The notes beneath the pieces were generated by a model. The model was given only the letters and a program-made list of their open reading frames with translations. It made no database searches and was not told where the DNA came from. From Halegenticoccus soli (GTDB lineage Archaea > Halobacteriota > Halobacteria > Halobacteriales > Haloferacaceae), in NCBI RefSeq assembly GCF_002844195.1, contig NZ_PEND01000004.1, positions 186,001 to 250,000 on the forward strand: DNA of 64,000 bases. Reading direction: 5' to 3'. Position 1 is the first letter of the stretch, and the number at the start of each line of letters is the position of its first letter. Below, one piece after another: positions 33,830-42,850 of this stretch. Made by a program: the position numbers and the translations under genes.

Positions 33830-34387
33830 TCAGCGCCCGCCGGGCCGCGCTCGACGCGCGTAGCGGCGGTGGACCGCCGCGGACGCGGCCAGGACGGCGG
33901 CCAGGAGAGCGGCGTACGCGAGGTCGGGAAGCAGCGTGAACGGGTGGACGTCCGCCCAGACGGCGGTGACGAGCGCGACGGAGACGCCGGCGAGTCCGAG
34001 GTAGTAGTCGCACCACGGGGGGTCGGTTCCGTCGACGACTTCGAGGTGCGCCTCGAAGTCGGGGGTGCGGTCGGTCGGCCTGATTCCGTCCCACGACCGC
34101 TCGCTCGTGATCGCGCCCGCCTCGGACAGCTTCGGGAGGTGCGTCTGGTGGAGCGACGTGTAGACGCGCTTTCGCTGCCTGTACGTCACCTCCTCGGGGG
34201 CGACGCCGTTCTCCCAGGCCGCGATCTGCTCGGTGAGTTCGCGGATGGTGAGCGGGGCCTCCCGTTCGTGCAAGATCTGGAGCACGTAGCGACGTCGCTC
34301 GTTGGCCAGCGTCGAAAACACCGCGTCGCGCGAGCACGCCACCCTCGGGTCCTCCCCCGCCGGCGCGTCCTGTATCGCCAGACTCAT
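33830..34387 (-). CDS. DUF7344-type HTH protein with two membrane helices
   Basis: 185 residues. The N-terminal winged-helix domain (~17-95) has FSTLANERRRYVLQILHE, TIRELTEQIAAWENG, and the hallmark RVYTSLHQTHLPKLSEAGAI. After a short linker come two hydrophobic helices (~130-147 and ~152-170) and a basic tail, so the DNA-binding domain is probably tethered to the membrane. A paralogue with the same layout is at 50324-50848. A role as a one-component membrane-associated regulator is inferred; targets are unknown. The AT-rich stretch at about 34405-34430 is its promoter. Confidence 0.75.
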   Translation of the reverse strand: MSLAIQDAPAGEDPRVACSRDAVFSTLANERRRYVLQILHEREAPLTIRELTEQIAAWENGVAPEEVTYRQRKRVYTSLHQTHLPKLSEAGAITSERSWDGIRPTDRTPDFEAHLEVVDGTDPPWCDYYLGLAGVSVALVTAVWADVHPFTLLPDLAYAALLAAVLAASAAVHRRYARRARPGGR

Positions 34388-34559
34388 GCCGTCGTGTCAG
34401 TTCGGCCATCTATATTTATGAGCTGATTTATCAGTCGAACCGCCGATTAACCGCGGGCGTCGCCGGGGGTAACGTCTCCAGAGGCCGCCCGCTCCGACCG
34501 GGGCGGCCGCCGCGACGTCGGCGAAACGCGCGCTTTCGAAGCGGCGTTCGGCGGGAGCG

Positions 34560-35945
34560 TCACTTCCCCAGCGAGCGGCCGTCGGGGCCGTCGACGCCCG
34601 ACCGGCGGTCGGCCGCCACCGCGTCGGCCACGGCGCCCACCACGCCGTTCGTCCGGACGACCGTCGCGCGGTCCCGCAGGCGCGCGTACGCCGTCTCCCC
34701 GGCGGTTCCGGCGTAGTTCCGCTCCGCGAACGGCCGCTCCTCGACGAGCACGAGCGCGTCGCTCGCGGCGGCCGCCTCGAGGTTCGCGAGGTTTCCGTCC
34801 CCGACTTCGACGTCGGCGACGAGCGTCACGTCCGCCGCGTCGACGCGCTCGCGAACCGCCGCTCGGGCCGTCGGATCGACCGGGGCGAACGGGGGTACGG
34901 TGACCGCGTCGATCCCCAGTTGGCGGGCCGTCTCGGTGTCGGAGTCGCCCTCGTTGAGCGCGCCGACGGACACGTCGTACCCGGCCGCGGAGAGCAGATA
35001 CAGGTACCGCGCGGCGCTCCCGCCGCCGCCGATCACGTGGACGCGCCCCTCGGCCCCGCCGGTCCGCTCGGGGAGCGCGGTGACGTACACGGCCCCCGTC
35101 ACCGGGTGGCGCGAGACGACGGCGTTCGCGTCGAATGCGCGCTTCAGCGCCGTCTCGGTGAGCACGTCCTCCGGCGGTCCGGATGCGAGCGCCGCCCCGT
35201 CGCTCAGGAGGAGGAGCTCGTCGCAGTAGTGCGCCGCCAGGTTCAGGTCGTGGATCGCCGCGAGCACCGTCTTCCCGTCGGCGACGAGCTCCCGGACCAG
35301 CTCGAACGTCCGGATCTGGTGGTTGATGTCGAGGCTGGCCGTCGGCTCGTCGAGCAGGAGCACCGGCGCGTCCTGCGCGAGCGCCCGCGCGAGGAGCACC
35401 CGCTGTCGCTCCCCGCCGCTGATCTCGGTGATGGCGCGGTCGGCGAGTTCGGCCACCTCCGTCCGCGCCATCGCCGCCTCGACGGCGGTCTCGTCCCCCT
35501 CGGTCCACCGACCGAACCGCGAGAGGTACGGCGTCCGCCCCATGGCGACCGTCTCGCGCACGTCGAACGCGAACGAGAGGTTCGTGTCCTGCGGCACCGT
35601 CGCCACCAGCCGACTCGCCTCCTTCGACGGGAGCGCGTATATCCGCTCGCCCGCGACCGTCACGGTCCCGCGGTCGGGCGTCAGCGCGCCGGTGATCGTC
35701 CTGAGCAGCGTGGTCTTGCCCGCCCCGTTCGGGCCGATGAGCCCGACGAACCAGCCGCGGTCGACGCTCGCGTTCACGTCGCGGAGCGCCTCGACGCCGC
35801 CGAGGTCGACGGTCACGCCGTCGACGACGAGCGTCGGGTCGTCCCCCGCGCCCTCCGCGCTCCCCGTCCGCCCCTCGGCCGACCCGACGGCGGGACGGCG
35901 TCCCGCCCCGATCCGCCGCCGGAACGCGCCTCGCCGTCCGGTCAC
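34560..35945 (-). CDS. btuD: Cobalamin/corrinoid ABC transporter ATPase BtuD with extra C-terminal domain
   Basis: 461 residues from the GTG at 35945, overlapping the btuC stop by four bases (GTGA). ABC domain (~45-290): Walker [10 protein letters not shown], signature [17 protein letters not shown], Walker [14 protein letters not shown]-loop AIHDLN. A further ~150 residues (from [20 protein letters not shown]) form a Rossmann-like domain not found in bacterial BtuD. The read-through frame continuing upstream is only the shadow of btuC. Couples ATP hydrolysis to vitamin B12 or other corrinoid uptake. Confidence 0.9.
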   Translation of the reverse strand: MTGRRGAFRRRIGAGRRPAVGSAEGRTGSAEGAGDDPTLVVDGVTVDLGGVEALRDVNASVDRGWFVGLIGPNGAGKTTLLRTITGALTPDRGTVTVAGERIYALPSKEASRLVATVPQDTNLSFAFDVRETVAMGRTPYLSRFGRWTEGDETAVEAAMARTEVAELADRAITEISGGERQRVLLARALAQDAPVLLLDEPTASLDINHQIRTFELVRELVADGKTVLAAIHDLNLAAHYCDELLLLSDGAALASGPPEDVLTETALKRAFDANAVVSRHPVTGAVYVTALPERTGGAEGRVHVIGGGGSAARYLYLLSAAGYDVSVGALNEGDSDTETARQLGIDAVTVPPFAPVDPTARAAVRERVDAADVTLVADVEVGDGNLANLEAAAASDALVLVEERPFAERNYAGTAGETAYARLRDRATVVRTNGVVGAVADAVAADRRSGVDGPDGRSLGK

Positions 35946-37045
35946 AGGGCGTGCACCTCCCGCCGGCGGAGCAGGTACAGGAAGAAGGGCGCGCCGAGCG
36001 CGGCCGTGACGATGCCGACGGGGACCTCCGCGGCCCCCGACCGAGCGATCGTGTCCGTCGCCACGAGGAACGACGCGCCGGCGAGCGCGCTCGTCGGCAG
36101 GAGTACCCGGTGGTCCGGGCCGACGAGCAGGCGCATGATGTGGGGGACGACGAGGCCGACGAAGCCGATGACGCCCGAGACGGCGACCGCGGCCGCGGTG
36201 ATGACGCTCGCGGTCGCGAGCAGGATCCGCTTGGTCCGCTCGACCTCGATGCCGAGGCTGTGGGCGTCCTCCTCGCCGAGCAGGAGGACGTTCAGGTCGC
36301 GGGCGTAAAACAGCAGCACGAAAAAGAGCGGCGGGACGAGAATGCCCGCCGTCGTCACCTCGTCCCACGACGCCGCGCTCAGGTGGCCCATCAGCCAGTG
36401 GACCACCGTCCGGATGCTCTCGCCGCTGCGCAGGAGCATGAACGAGATGACCGCGCCGAGGAACGTCTGCACCGCGACCCCCGCGAGAAGCAGCGTCGCC
36501 ACGGGCGTCCGCCCGTTCTCGGTGGCGATTAGGTACACGCCGAAGGCGGCGACGAGCGCGCCGACGAACGCCGCCCCGTGGAGCCCGAGCCCGAACGGGA
36601 TCGCGACGGGCGCGACGATGGCCGCGACGGCCCCGACGGCCGCGCCGGAGGAGACGCCGATGATCGAGGGGTCCGCCATCGGGTTCCTGAAGAAGCCCTG
36701 CATCACGACGCCCGCGGCGGCGAGCGAAAAGCCGACGATCGCCCCGAGGGCGATGCGCGGCAGCCGGATTCGCGCGACGATCGTCGCGTGGGTGTCCTCG
36801 ACCGCGAAGGAGAACGGGTGAACGAAGCCCACGGTCGGGACGGGTACCCGGAGCCCGCCGGCCAGGGGGACGCCCCGGGGCGCGACGCCGACGGACGCGG
36901 GGACCGCGACGCCGTTCAGGAGCACCTTCGCGACCGTGTCGGGCGCGATGCTGACCGGGCCGACGCCGGCGCTCACGAGGACGACGAGCGCCAGCGCGCC
37001 CGTCAAGCCGACCGACCACGTCGCCGTCCGGGCGGCCGTTCGCAT
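35942..37045 (-). CDS. btuC: Cobalamin ABC transporter permease BtuC (FecCD family)
   Basis: 367 residues from the ATG at 37045, with about ten membrane spans. FecCD hallmarks: [42 protein letters not shown], and the C-terminal [23 protein letters not shown]. An ATG at 37066 would add seven residues, but the TATA-like AATAAGTATTTA (37070-37081) fits a transcript starting near 37045-37050, favouring the shorter form. Middle gene of the btuC-btuD transcript, divergent from btuF. Confidence 0.92.
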   Translation of the reverse strand: MRTAARTATWSVGLTGALALVVLVSAGVGPVSIAPDTVAKVLLNGVAVPASVGVAPRGVPLAGGLRVPVPTVGFVHPFSFAVEDTHATIVARIRLPRIALGAIVGFSLAAAGVVMQGFFRNPMADPSIIGVSSGAAVGAVAAIVAPVAIPFGLGLHGAAFVGALVAAFGVYLIATENGRTPVATLLLAGVAVQTFLGAVISFMLLRSGESIRTVVHWLMGHLSAASWDEVTTAGILVPPLFFVLLFYARDLNVLLLGEEDAHSLGIEVERTKRILLATASVITAAAVAVSGVIGFVGLVVPHIMRLLVGPDHRVLLPTSALAGASFLVATDTIARSGAAEVPVGIVTAALGAPFFLYLLRRREVHAL

Positions 37046-37069
37046 GGTGAGAAACCCGACTTGCATTAG

Positions 37070-37081
37070 GTAAATACTTAT
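37070..37081. promoter_or_regulatory. Shared divergent promoter of btuC and btuF
   Basis: TAAATACTTATT reads as a TATA-like box in both directions: about 25-36 bases before the btuC ATG (37045) on the minus strand and about 26-37 bases before the btuF ATG (37107) on the plus strand. The two core promoters overlap almost completely, so occupancy by TBP in one orientation should exclude the other. Exact boxes are inferred. Confidence 0.5.
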
Positions 37082-37106
37082 TGGGTTAGTGCGCTCTCCT
37101 CAAGCG

Positions 37107-38261
37107 ATGCGAACGAAGTTCACCGTACTGACGGTGCTCCTGGTCGCGCTGTCCGCGGTCGCCGCGACCCCCCTCGCGGCGGGCGCGACACAGCAGAGCG
37201 GGGCGCAGTGTTCGTTCCCCGTCAGCGTCACCGACGCGACGGGGACCGAGGTGACGCTGGACGAAAAGCCCCAGCGGGTGACGACGCTCATGCCGAGCGC
37301 GACCCAGATCATGTGGGAGATCGGCGGAAAGGAGCAGGTCGTCGGCGTCGGCCTCCCCGAGTACAGCACCTACCTCGACGGCGTCGAGTCGCGGACGAAC
37401 GTCTCCGCCGAGGGGATGGGCGTCAGCGTCGAGAAGATCGTCGGCACCGACCCCGACCTCGTGCTCGCGCCGAGCGGCACCCCCCAGGAAACCGTCGAGG
37501 CGCTCCGGGAGGCCGGCCTGACGGTCTACGTGTACAGCGACACGACCTCCGTCGAGGACGTGAAGCGCGACACGACCGTCACCGGGAAGCTCACGGGCAA
37601 CTGTGAGGGGGCCGCGGAGGCGAACGCCTGGATGGTGGCGAACGTCGACGCCGCGGCGAACGCGACCGCCGACGCCGAGCGTCCGCGCGTGATCTACCCG
37701 CTCGGCGGCGGCTACGTCGCCGGCGGCGAGACGTTCATCGACAGCGTGATCTCGGCGTCCGGCGGCACCAACGTCGTCGCCGAGGCCGGCCTCACGGGCT
37801 ACCCGCAGTTGAACGACGAGAAGGTGATCGAACTCGAACCCGAGGTGATCGTCGTCTCCGACTACCCCGGCCCGTCGGTCGTCCGGTCGGAACCGTACGC
37901 CAGCACGCCCGCGGGCGAGAACAACCGGACCGTGACGGTCGACAGGAACTGGATTAACCAGCCGGCCCCCCGGAGCGTCGTCTACGCCACGCGGAACCTG
38001 ACCGCCGGGCTGCACCCCGAAGCGGCCGAGAGCGCCGACTTCGTCGCCAAGTCAGAGATCCGAGCCGAGGCGAACGCCTCGGCGGACGGCGGAACCGGGA
38101 GCGACGGCGGACAGTCGGCCACGGACGCCTCCGGCGACGCGAACGCCGACGCTGACGCCGACGCCGAGGGCGAGACAGGCGCACAGCTCCCCGGGTTCGG
38201 CGTTCCCGCCGCGGTCGCCGCGCTCCTCGCCAGCGCGCTCCTCGCCCGCCGCCGTCGGTAA
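37107..38261 (+). CDS. btuF: Cobalamin-binding protein BtuF with PGF-CTERM tail
   Basis: 384 residues. Signal peptide (MRTKFTVLTVLLVALSAVAA), then a class III periplasmic-binding-protein fold: VTDATGTEVTLDEKPQRVTT, SATQIMWEIGGKEQVVGVG, IVGTDPDLVLAPSGTPQETV and a C-lobe with ELEPEVIVVSDYPG. A Gly/Ser/Asp/Ala-rich linker leads to PGFGVPAAVAALLASALL and RRRR, the archaeosortase substrate signal. Start at the ATG at 37107; an upstream in-frame GTG at 37089 lies in the promoter. Captures corrinoid at the cell surface for BtuCD. Confidence 0.92.
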   Translation: MRTKFTVLTVLLVALSAVAATPLAAGATQQSGAQCSFPVSVTDATGTEVTLDEKPQRVTTLMPSATQIMWEIGGKEQVVGVGLPEYSTYLDGVESRTNVSAEGMGVSVEKIVGTDPDLVLAPSGTPQETVEALREAGLTVYVYSDTTSVEDVKRDTTVTGKLTGNCEGAAEANAWMVANVDAAANATADAERPRVIYPLGGGYVAGGETFIDSVISASGGTNVVAEAGLTGYPQLNDEKVIELEPEVIVVSDYPGPSVVRSEPYASTPAGENNRTVTVDRNWINQPAPRSVVYATRNLTAGLHPEAAESADFVAKSEIRAEANASADGGTGSDGGQSATDASGDANADADADAEGETGAQLPGFGVPAAVAALLASALLARRRR

Positions 38262-38360
38262 CGACGACCGGATCGAAGCGAGTCGAGCGGTTTCCGTTTT
38301 CCGCCGCTCCGCCGCCGGAGGATCACAACCGTATTACGGGCGGCCCGCGCCGTTTCGGAC

Positions 38361-38639
38361 ATGGTCGAGAACGTGATCTACCCCGCGTACATCGACGCGG
38401 CGAAGACCCGGTCGGAGGGGCGACGGGTGCCCATGAAGGACGCCGTCGAGGACCCGACGGTCGACGAGATCGCGCGGGCGGTCCAGCAGGTCGGCTACGA
38501 CGCGGTCGTCGAGCGGGACAAGGCCTACTCCCGGGAGTGGGGGGCGCGCGGGCGCGTCCTCGTGCGGGGGGCGGACGACGCGAGCAAGAACGACCTCGTG
38601 CAGGCCGTGGCCGCCTACGTCCGGATCCTCCGCGACTGA
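38361..38639 (+). CDS. srp19: Signal recognition particle subunit SRP19
   Basis: 92-residue SRP19, which binds helices 6 and 8 of SRP RNA to allow SRP54 assembly. Recognisable by [20 protein letters not shown] and [20 protein letters not shown], ending in an RVLVR-containing strand. Its stop codon shares one base with the gar1 start (TGATG), so the pair is translationally coupled. Confidence 0.93.
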   Translation: MVENVIYPAYIDAAKTRSEGRRVPMKDAVEDPTVDEIARAVQQVGYDAVVERDKAYSREWGARGRVLVRGADDASKNDLVQAVAAYVRILRD

Positions 38640-38866
38640 TGCGCCGCGTCGGAACGGTCTCGAAGACCGCCCAGGGGCTGGCCGTCGTCCGCGCCGCCGA
38701 CGGTTCGCACCCCGACATCGGGACGCCCGTCGTCGACGAGTCGCTCTCCCGCGTCGGCCGCGTGGTCGACGTGTTCGGCCCGGTCGAGCGCCCGTACCTC
38801 GCCGTCTCCCCCGACGACGGCGTCCGACCGATCGACCTCCTCGGTTCGAAGCTGTACGCGCGGTAG
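38639..38866 (+). CDS. gar1: H/ACA ribonucleoprotein subunit Gar1
   Basis: 75 residues from the ATG at 38639. Small beta-barrel RNA-binding protein: RRVGTVSKTAQGLAVVRA, GTPVVDESLSRVGRVVDVFG, PVERPYLAVSP, the Gar1 pattern (GxVxDVFGPV). It serves pseudouridylation complexes with Cbf5, Nop10 and L7Ae. Coupled to srp19, a linkage I recall from other archaea. Confidence 0.9.
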   Translation: MRRVGTVSKTAQGLAVVRAADGSHPDIGTPVVDESLSRVGRVVDVFGPVERPYLAVSPDDGVRPIDLLGSKLYAR

Positions 38867-39004
38867 CGCGATCGGTCAGTTTCGCTCGGTTCCCGTCCCA
38901 CCCGATCCCCGTTTCGCTCGGGTCTCGTTTCGCTCGCACCCCGTCTCGCCGCGCCGAGCGCCGCACAACACAAGTGCAAAGCCGCCCCCGCCGGTACGGC
39001 CGGT

Positions 39005-40012
39005 ATGGACGCTCGCGCGTACCGCGGCGGCGCGTTCGCCGCGTTGATCTTCCTTCTCGTGCAGCTGGGCGCGCTCGCGCTCGTGCCGACGTTCTTCGAC
39101 CAGGGGTACCAGACGGTCGAGGACCCGTCGGACCCGACGAACAGCCTCCTCTACGTCGGCGCGATACTCGTCGCGACGGCGGTCATGCTCGCGGCGTTCA
39201 AATACGAACTCGACCGCGCGATCCGCGGGTTCATCGTCTTCACGAGCGGTCTGCTCTCGTGGTACGTCTTCGGCGCGATCGTCCCCGACCCCTTCCTCGC
39301 GCTGGCGCTGGCCGCAGGCGTCGCGCTCGCGCTCCTCGCGTACCCCGAGTGGTACGTCATCGACACCGCCGGGGTGCTCATGGGGGCGGGAGCGGCGGGG
39401 CTTTTCGGCATCAGCTTCGGGCTCCTCCCCGCGGTGCTCCTGCTCGCGGTGCTCGCCGCGTACGACGCGATCAGCGTCTACGGGACGAAACACATGCTCA
39501 GCCTCGCCTCCGGCGTGATGGACCTCCGGGTCCCGGTCGTGCTCGTCATCCCGCTTTCGCTCTCGTACTCGCTCCTCGACGACGACTTCTCCGCGGTCGG
39601 AGGCCTCGACGGGGGGAACGGGAAGGACGGGGAAGACGGAAACGGGGGGGAGAGCGAACCCGGACGGGGCGACCGCACGGAGGGGGCCGAGGCGCCTCCG
39701 GTCGAGCGCGACGCGTTCTTCATCGGCCTCGGGGACGCCGTGATGCCCGCCGTGATGGTGGCGAGCGCGGCCTTCTTCTCGCCGGCCGAGCCGCTCGGCG
39801 TCCCGGCGCTCGCGGCGCTTAACCTCCCGGCGCTGCTGTCGATGGTCGGCACGTTCGTCGGCCTCGCGGTCCTCCTCCGGATGGTGATGGAGGGGCGCGC
39901 CCACGCCGGCCTCCCGCTTTTGAACGGCGGCGCCATCGCCGGCTACCTCCTCGGCTCCGCGCTCGCCGGCGTGCCGATCGCGCGGGCGCTCGGCCTCGCG
40001 CCGTACCTCTAG
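39005..40012 (+). CDS. Presenilin/SPP-like intramembrane aspartyl protease
   Basis: 335 residues, about nine membrane spans. The catalytic pair of GxGD proteases is visible: AAYDAISVYGTKHML (YD motif, ~162) and FIGLGDAVMPAV (GxGD, ~244); a PAL-like segment, GLPLLNGGAIAGYL, is near the C-terminus. A Gly/Asp/Glu-rich hydrophilic loop (~200-235) separates the two catalytic helices, as in archaeal presenilin homologues. Probably cleaves within the membrane; natural substrates are unknown. Confidence 0.88.
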   Translation: MDARAYRGGAFAALIFLLVQLGALALVPTFFDQGYQTVEDPSDPTNSLLYVGAILVATAVMLAAFKYELDRAIRGFIVFTSGLLSWYVFGAIVPDPFLALALAAGVALALLAYPEWYVIDTAGVLMGAGAAGLFGISFGLLPAVLLLAVLAAYDAISVYGTKHMLSLASGVMDLRVPVVLVIPLSLSYSLLDDDFSAVGGLDGGNGKDGEDGNGGESEPGRGDRTEGAEAPPVERDAFFIGLGDAVMPAVMVASAAFFSPAEPLGVPALAALNLPALLSMVGTFVGLAVLLRMVMEGRAHAGLPLLNGGAIAGYLLGSALAGVPIARALGLAPYL

Positions 40013-40040
40013 TTCACGTCCCCGTTCCCGCGCCGCACCG

Positions 40041-40520
40041 CTAGTCCCCGCCCGCGCCCTCGCGGACCATCACGGCCATCCCCGCCTGAAAGTCGCACAT
40101 GGCGTCGGCGGAGAGTTCGGCCCGGCCGACGCCGAGGAGGTCGCCGCGCTCGTGGACGACGGCCACCTCGTCGCCCGGGCGGATCTCGGGGTCGACGCCG
40201 CCGACGAACTTCGCGAAGACGTTCTTCCCGTCGCGGACGAACGGCTCGCTCTCGTCGCCGACGACGACCCGGTTCGCGGGCGCCGCGAGGGCGTCGACGA
40301 GCCGGCGCCCGCCCGCCAGCCCGAGGGTGAACCGCCCGTCGACGGCGTACGTGACGAGCCGGTCGTCGCCCGCGCGGACCTGCCGCGGTCGGCCGCTCGT
40401 CGATCGCGTCACCGTCAGGGAATCGGACTCCGTCGGCGGGAACAGCGCCGCCCCGGCGCCGGCGCCGAACTGGTAGTCAGCGACCGTCCGGAGGTCGCCG
40501 AGGGCTTCCGCGTCGCTCAT
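40041..40520 (-). CDS. PUA-domain protein
   Basis: 159 residues from the ATG at 40520. The C-terminal ~75 residues form a PUA domain (FVRDGKNVFAKFVGGVDPEI, RPGDEVAVVHERGDLLGVGRA). The N-terminal half (LRTVADYQFGAGAGAALFPP) matches the small family of archaeal PUA proteins where this segment precedes PUA. An RNA-binding role in tRNA or rRNA modification is inferred; no catalytic domain is present. Confidence 0.82.
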   Translation of the reverse strand: MSDAEALGDLRTVADYQFGAGAGAALFPPTESDSLTVTRSTSGRPRQVRAGDDRLVTYAVDGRFTLGLAGGRRLVDALAAPANRVVVGDESEPFVRDGKNVFAKFVGGVDPEIRPGDEVAVVHERGDLLGVGRAELSADAMCDFQAGMAVMVREGAGGD

Positions 40521-40677
40521 ACCGCGGCATCGCCGGCGGTGCGGGAAAGCGCTTCGATGGCGGCCGGCGCGCGAGGCCGCCTCCGTGAGGAGCTCCCACA
40601 GCGCCGGCCGGAACAACTCGGCGCGCGTCGCGTACCGTTTCGAAACCGCTTATCAGTGAGGCGTTCGACGTGTCGAT

Positions 40678-41598
40678 ATGTCCGCGATCGGGTCCCTGCG
40701 AACCGCCGTCGGAGCGCTCCTCGGAAGCCCCGTCCTGTTTCTCGCCGCGCTCGTCTACGGGCTGGTCGTGCTCCCGCAGAACGCCCTCTCGCTGGTCGGC
40801 GTCCCCCTCCTTCCGCAGCTGATCCAGGTCCTGACGTTCTTCGTCACGCCCTTCCTCCTGGCGGGGATCGTCGGCATGGCCGCTGAGGCGATCGAGGACG
40901 GCGACACCCGCCTCGGAACGCTCGTCGGCGTCGGGAAGTCGCGGTACCTCACGATGCTCCTGGGGAAGCTCGCGGAGACGGCTATCTTCGTGGTCTTCTT
41001 CATCCTGGCCTTCTTCGGCGTCCTCTTCGCCGTCATCGGCGCGGGCGTCGGAGGGGGCTTCGCCGCCGGTAACGCCGGCCCGGCGGCCCTGCTGCCGCTC
41101 CTGGCCGTCGTCGCGCTCGTCGTGATCCCGTTCCTCCTCGTGACGTTCTTCATCCAGTTTTTCCCGGTCGCCATCGTCGTCGAGGAGGCGGGCGCGGTCG
41201 AGAGCTTCAAGCGGAGCTACGCGGTCGTCCGGAACAACCTCCTGAGCGCGCTCGGCTACTCCGTCGTCTCCCTGGCCGTCTCGCTCCTGCTCGGCGCGCC
41301 GCTCGGCGGGTACGTCCTGTTCCGGTCGCTGGGAGCGTCCGGTCCGGGGATGGACGCGACCACCGGCGCGCCGGGCGCGGCACCGGTTCCGGATCCGACG
41401 TCCGTAGCGACGCCCTTCTCGCCGCCGGAGATCGCCGGCGTCGCGGCGCTCTCGCTGGCGCTGACGACGGTGCTGTTCGCGTTCCGGAACGCCTACGCGG
41501 TCGCCTTTTTCGCTGAGCACCGAACGGCGAGGGCGGCGACGCCGACGGAACCGGCGGCGGACGCCGACGCCGATCGGAGCGGCGTCGATCCGCGGTAG
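40678..41598 (+). CDS. Multi-span membrane protein (DUF7847-type)
   Basis: 306 residues with about six membrane spans in a pattern I associate with haloarchaeal proteins distantly related to glycerophosphoryl-diester phosphodiesterase membrane domains. Segments include the Gly/Ala-rich AVIGAGVGGGFAAGNAGPAA, then VEEAGAVESFKRSYAVVRNN, a typical internal amphipathic stretch of this family. The C-terminal tail is acidic and Ala-rich. No catalytic residues visible. Confidence 0.65.
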   Translation: MSAIGSLRTAVGALLGSPVLFLAALVYGLVVLPQNALSLVGVPLLPQLIQVLTFFVTPFLLAGIVGMAAEAIEDGDTRLGTLVGVGKSRYLTMLLGKLAETAIFVVFFILAFFGVLFAVIGAGVGGGFAAGNAGPAALLPLLAVVALVVIPFLLVTFFIQFFPVAIVVEEAGAVESFKRSYAVVRNNLLSALGYSVVSLAVSLLLGAPLGGYVLFRSLGASGPGMDATTGAPGAAPVPDPTSVATPFSPPEIAGVAALSLALTTVLFAFRNAYAVAFFAEHRTARAATPTEPAADADADRSGVDPR

Positions 41599-41650
41599 AA
41601 CGGCCCTCCCGCGGTGGTGCCGCTTTCCCGGGGTCGAGCCGCCCTCCGTC

Positions 41651-42148
41651 CTAGAGGAGGAACGTGTCCTCCCGTTCGGACATGTCGACGAACGAGTCGG
41701 CCGCCTCGATGAGCTCCTCGGCGGTCGAGCTCCTGAACGCGACGACCTCGACCCTGACGCCCTCGTGGCGGAGGTGCGAGCACAGCCGGGAGAAGTCCCC
41801 GTCGCCCGTACAGAGGACGATCGTGTCCACGTGGTTCGCGAGGGTGACCGCGTCGAGGCTCATCCCGACGTCCCAGTCGGCCTTCTTCGAGCCGTCGTTG
41901 AACGTCTTTATGTCCTTTATCTTCGTCTCGAAGCCGATGTCGACGAGCGCCTCGAAGAAGCGCTCCTCGTCGGGCGCGTCCGCGCGGATGACGTAGGCGA
42001 TGGCGCGGGTGAGTTCGCGGTTCTGGACGCTCTTTTCGAGGAGGGACGAGTAGTCGATGTTCCGCGAGTAGACGCTCTGTGCCGTGTGATAGAGGTTCTG
42101 CGCGTCGGCGAGCACCGCGACGCGCTGGTTCGGGTGAATATCGGTCAT
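41651..42148 (-). CDS. NYN-domain (LabA/PIN-like) nuclease family protein
   Basis: 165 residues. PIN-like fold with the acidic residues expected for metal binding: VAVLADAQNLYH (D15), KKADWDVGMSLDAV, and VLCTGDGDFSRLCSHLRHEG. This GDGDF pattern is diagnostic for NYN/LabA-like proteins. An RNase role is plausible but not proven for the family. The TATA-like ATCTATACG at about 42177-42185 supports a leaderless start at 42148. The stop is 52 bases from the convergent DUF7847 gene. Confidence 0.87.
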   Translation of the reverse strand: MTDIHPNQRVAVLADAQNLYHTAQSVYSRNIDYSSLLEKSVQNRELTRAIAYVIRADAPDEERFFEALVDIGFETKIKDIKTFNDGSKKADWDVGMSLDAVTLANHVDTIVLCTGDGDFSRLCSHLRHEGVRVEVVAFRSSTAEELIEAADSFVDMSEREDTFLL

Positions 42149-42445
42149 TCGCTTGTCTCTCCCAGACCGCCCGACACGTATAGATTCTTCGTCCGGGCGT
42201 CCGAATCCGATCGCCTTGGGTCCCGCCGAGACCGATCGGCGTCAGCTGGCAGAGGTGTGACCGGAAGGGGACGCACGCTCCGGGACCCGGCGGCTCACGA
42301 GAGCGAAGCTTCCCTAACACCACGAGAACAGGTCGCCGAAGCACTTCTCAGGAGTGCCGCTGGGGCGGGACATCCGCGATCGCCGTAATCCGAACGCCGT
42401 CCGCGAACGGGTAACTCTTTTACCGCCCGACCGAACCCGTCGCAC

Positions 42446-42850
42446 ATGGTTTCACTGGGACTCGTGGTGTCGCGCTTCAACGCGTCCGTCACGGAGGAGA
42501 TGGAGGAGGCTGCCCGGGAGGCGGCCGCCGACCGGGGGGCGGAGATCGTCGAGGCGATCCGCGTCCCCGGGTCGTACGACGCGCCCCTCGCGGCGGACCG
42601 CCTCGCGCGCCGGCGCGACGTCGAGGCCGTCGCCGTCGTCGGCGCGATCGTCACCGGCGACACCGACCACGACCGCGTCATCGCCGACGCGGCGGCGCGG
42701 GCGCTCACGCGGGTCAGCCTGGAGCGCGACAAGCCCGTCACGTTCGGCGTGAGCGGGCCGGGGATGAGCGGCGCGGAGGCCCGAGAGCGCGTCGGCAAAG
42801 GAGCGGAAGCGGTAAACGCCGCGATCGAGATGGTGGAGGTACTGGCATGA
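42446..42850 (+). CDS. ribH: 6,7-dimethyl-8-ribityllumazine synthase
   Basis: 134 residues, the short archaeal form. Penultimate step of riboflavin biosynthesis. Motifs: LGLVVSRFNASVTEEMEEAA, IRVPGSYDAPLAADRLARR (phosphate/substrate binding), VAVVGAIVTGDTDHDRVIAD with the catalytic histidine, and KPVTFGVSG. The stop overlaps the aminotransferase start by four bases (ATGA), so the two are translationally coupled. Confidence 0.93.
   Translation: MVSLGLVVSRFNASVTEEMEEAAREAAADRGAEIVEAIRVPGSYDAPLAADRLARRRDVEAVAVVGAIVTGDTDHDRVIADAAARALTRVSLERDKPVTFGVSGPGMSGAEARERVGKGAEAVNAAIEMVEVLA

Noticed and set aside
35946-37019. Upstream extension of the BtuD frame to an 819-residue protein
   Set aside because: This part is the opposite-frame shadow of btuC; the GTGA overlap at 35942-35945 gives the proper BtuD start.
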